The notes under the pieces: generated by a model
The model's input: the letters and a program-made list of their open reading frames with translations, nothing else
The model's database searches: none
What the model was told of the DNA's origin: nothing
From: CAYGGE01 sp966250865
GTDB taxonomy: Bacteria; Patescibacteriota; UBA1384; CAYGGE01
NCBI GenBank assembly: GCA_966250865.1
Contig: CBINIT010000037.1
Span: forward strand, 1-7,915
Length of the DNA: 7,915 nucleotides
Reading direction: 5' to 3'
Position numbers and translations under genes: made by a program
In this document: in pieces, positions 7,105-7,915 of the stretch
Layout of the letters: every line of letters starts with the position of its first letter
Position numbering within the stretch: position 1 is the stretch's first letter

Positions 7105-7656
7105 CTACCCTTTGGTGGTTTCCCAAATTTCGCTACCGAGAAAGTCCCACGGCAATCGGCGTTCATCGGGATTTTCTTTATCGAATTGTTGGCTAACAAA
7201 ATAAAAAATGAAACCCGAATTACTATCAATATTTCGTACGCCGTGGGCGACGCCACGAGGAATGCGGAGGGCTTTTGCCTTACCCGCACCCATGACGAAC
7301 CGCATAGTTGCCCCTTTAGTCTCACTTTCTTGGCGGGCGTCATGGAGAACGACGAGCATGTGAGAGCTTGGCGGGATAAACCAGATATCTTCTTGATTGA
7401 AATGGAGGTGAAAGGCCTTCGTGACTCCTGGTAGCATCTCAGAAAAACTTGCTTGAGCTGCTTCGGTAGAAGGAAACCAGTCATGCGATCCGTTGGTCAA
7501 GCGAGCAACTTCGATAAAAGAGCCCCCATCGTCGGTAAAGTGAGGGAGGTCAACGAACTCCACTCCGTTGATAACCGTTTTTGGCTCATATTGCTGCTGA
7601 CTGAGTTTTTCTCGGGCTTCTTTAGTGAGCTGTTCAGAACTAAGCGAACCTTTCAC
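7105..7656 (-). CDS. rmlC: RmlC-like dTDP-4-dehydrorhamnose 3,5-epimerase, divergent
   Basis: Cupin-fold protein of 183 residues, expected to epimerise C3 and C5 of dTDP-4-keto-6-deoxyglucose. Family features are the early DDGGSFIEV (42-50, matching the RG-F-E strand of RmlC), GVTKAFHLH (77-85) where H83 aligns with the catalytic His of the usual RGLHYQ, LHDARQES (104-111) for the usual VD-R-S strand, and IPRGVAHGV (132-140). Y152 in FIFYF aligns with the catalytic Tyr of FLY-K. Differences: the phosphate-contacting Arg before the His is Lys80, the YY pair that follows in RmlC is Q157-F158, and the protein ends soon after PWDFLGSEIW (169-178) without the LS-KD motif that normally gives the dyad Asp. 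About 25 extra N-terminal residues offset this loss, so total length is ordinary. It starts at GTG 7656-7654, with GGAGG 4 bases upstream; the first internal Met is residue 74. The operon position supports the RmlC role, but a related isomerase or 3-epimerase is possible. Confidence 0.82.
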   Translation of the reverse strand: MKGSLSSEQLTKEAREKLSQQQYEPKTVINGVEFVDLPHFTDDGGSFIEVARLTNGSHDWFPSTEAAQASFSEMLPGVTKAFHLHFNQEDIWFIPPSSHMLVVLHDARQESETKGATMRFVMGAGKAKALRIPRGVAHGVRNIDSNSGFIFYFVSQQFDKENPDERRLPWDFLGSEIWETTKG

Positions 7657-7660
7657 GCTT

Positions 7661-7665
7661 CCTCC
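7661..7665 (-). promoter_or_regulatory. Ribosome binding site GGAGG for the rmlC-like gene
   Basis: GGAGG fills most of the 9-base gap between the rmlA stop (7668-7666) and the GTG at 7656-7654. It selects this GTG as the start in a frame that has no usable ATG nearby. Confidence 0.65.
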
Positions 7666-7914
7666 TTATAGTTCGTCCATCAATGATGTGAATGTTTCGC
7701 CCAGCGCTTTTCTGGCCCAGTAGCTGCCAGAACGGTAGAGGCTTTCGGGCTTGCCAGCGTCAGACCAAAACCCGTCAAGCGGCGCCCAATGCATCTTGTT
7801 TTGCTCAATATAGAGATTATTGACATCAGTAATCTCCAACTCACCGCGACCTGAAGGTTTAATTTGCTTAATGTGATCAAAGACGGTGTTGTCGTAGATG
7901 TAAAGGCCGGTGAC
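7666..7914 (-). CDS. rmlA: Glucose-1-phosphate thymidylyltransferase RmlA, C-terminal part only (short form)
   Basis: The last 82 residues of the enzyme that makes dTDP-glucose from glucose-1-phosphate and dTTP, the first committed step of dTDP-rhamnose synthesis. The fragment opens with VTGLYIYDNTVFD and PSGRGELEITDVNNLY (20-35), the strongest RmlA signature. It continues with APLDGFWSDAGKPESL (44-59); D52 in WSDAG matches the metal-binding Asp of the usual WLDTGT. Only 30 residues follow that Asp, about 40 fewer than in E. coli-type RmlA (around 290 residues), so this is the short form without the extra C-terminal helices. The N-terminal nucleotide-binding part lies beyond the right edge of the window; the frame is open to the last complete codon there. 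The gene ends 9 bases before the rmlC-like GTG and is the furthest-upstream gene visible. The rml order here is A, C, unknown, B, D. Confidence 0.95.
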   Translation of the reverse strand, partial: VTGLYIYDNTVFDHIKQIKPSGRGELEITDVNNLYIEQNKMHWAPLDGFWSDAGKPESLYRSGSYWARKALGETFTSLMDEL

Positions 7915-7915
7915 C

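Noticed and set aside
7069..7434. 121-residue open frame on the plus strand
   Set aside because: It is antisense to the rmlC-like gene and its junction with the unknown gene. It matches no family, and the opposite strand shows clear cupin motifs.

Overview
The window is one compact, single-direction gene cluster on the minus strand. It encodes dTDP-L-rhamnose synthesis and the assembly and membrane export of a rhamnose-containing surface glycan. Read in the direction of transcription (right to left), the order is rmlA (5' end outside the window), an rmlC-like gene, a small gene of unknown function, rmlB, rmlD, a GT4 glycosyltransferase, a second GT4 glycosyltransferase, a Wzx-type flippase, and a third GT4 glycosyltransferase (3' end outside the window). 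No gene on the plus strand is supported, and no stretch longer than 31 bases is non-coding.

How the genes work together: RmlA activates glucose-1-phosphate to dTDP-glucose. RmlB oxidises and dehydrates it to the 4-keto-6-deoxy sugar, RmlC epimerises C3 and C5, and RmlD reduces the product to dTDP-L-rhamnose. The three GT4 enzymes would add sugars to a lipid-linked oligosaccharide on the cytoplasmic face, and the flippase would move it across the membrane. No initiating phosphoglycosyltransferase, Wzy-type polymerase, ligase or ABC exporter is visible, so these must lie outside the window if they exist.

The cluster looks like one operon. Junctions run from a 4-base overlap to a 9-base gap, except for 31 bases between rmlD and the first glycosyltransferase. 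That gap holds an extended -10 promoter-like sequence (TGCTATACT), so the three transferases and the flippase may also be transcribed separately from the rml genes. No terminator, tRNA, rRNA, mobile element, CRISPR array or long repeat was seen.

Organism: a bacterium of medium GC content using the standard bacterial code. TAA, TAG and TGA all end genes here, and GTG starts occur. TGA as a stop argues against SR1/Gracilibacteria. Dense packing, a short-form RmlA, a divergent RmlC and an unfamiliar gene inside the rml set would suit an uncultivated lineage such as Patescibacteria/CPR (possibly Saccharibacteria), but this is a low-confidence inference.

The two points most worth a second look are the 165-residue unknown protein between rmlC and rmlB, with its HHDDTCC cluster, and the RmlC-like protein, which keeps the catalytic His and a Tyr but appears to lack the C-terminal Asp of the catalytic dyad.
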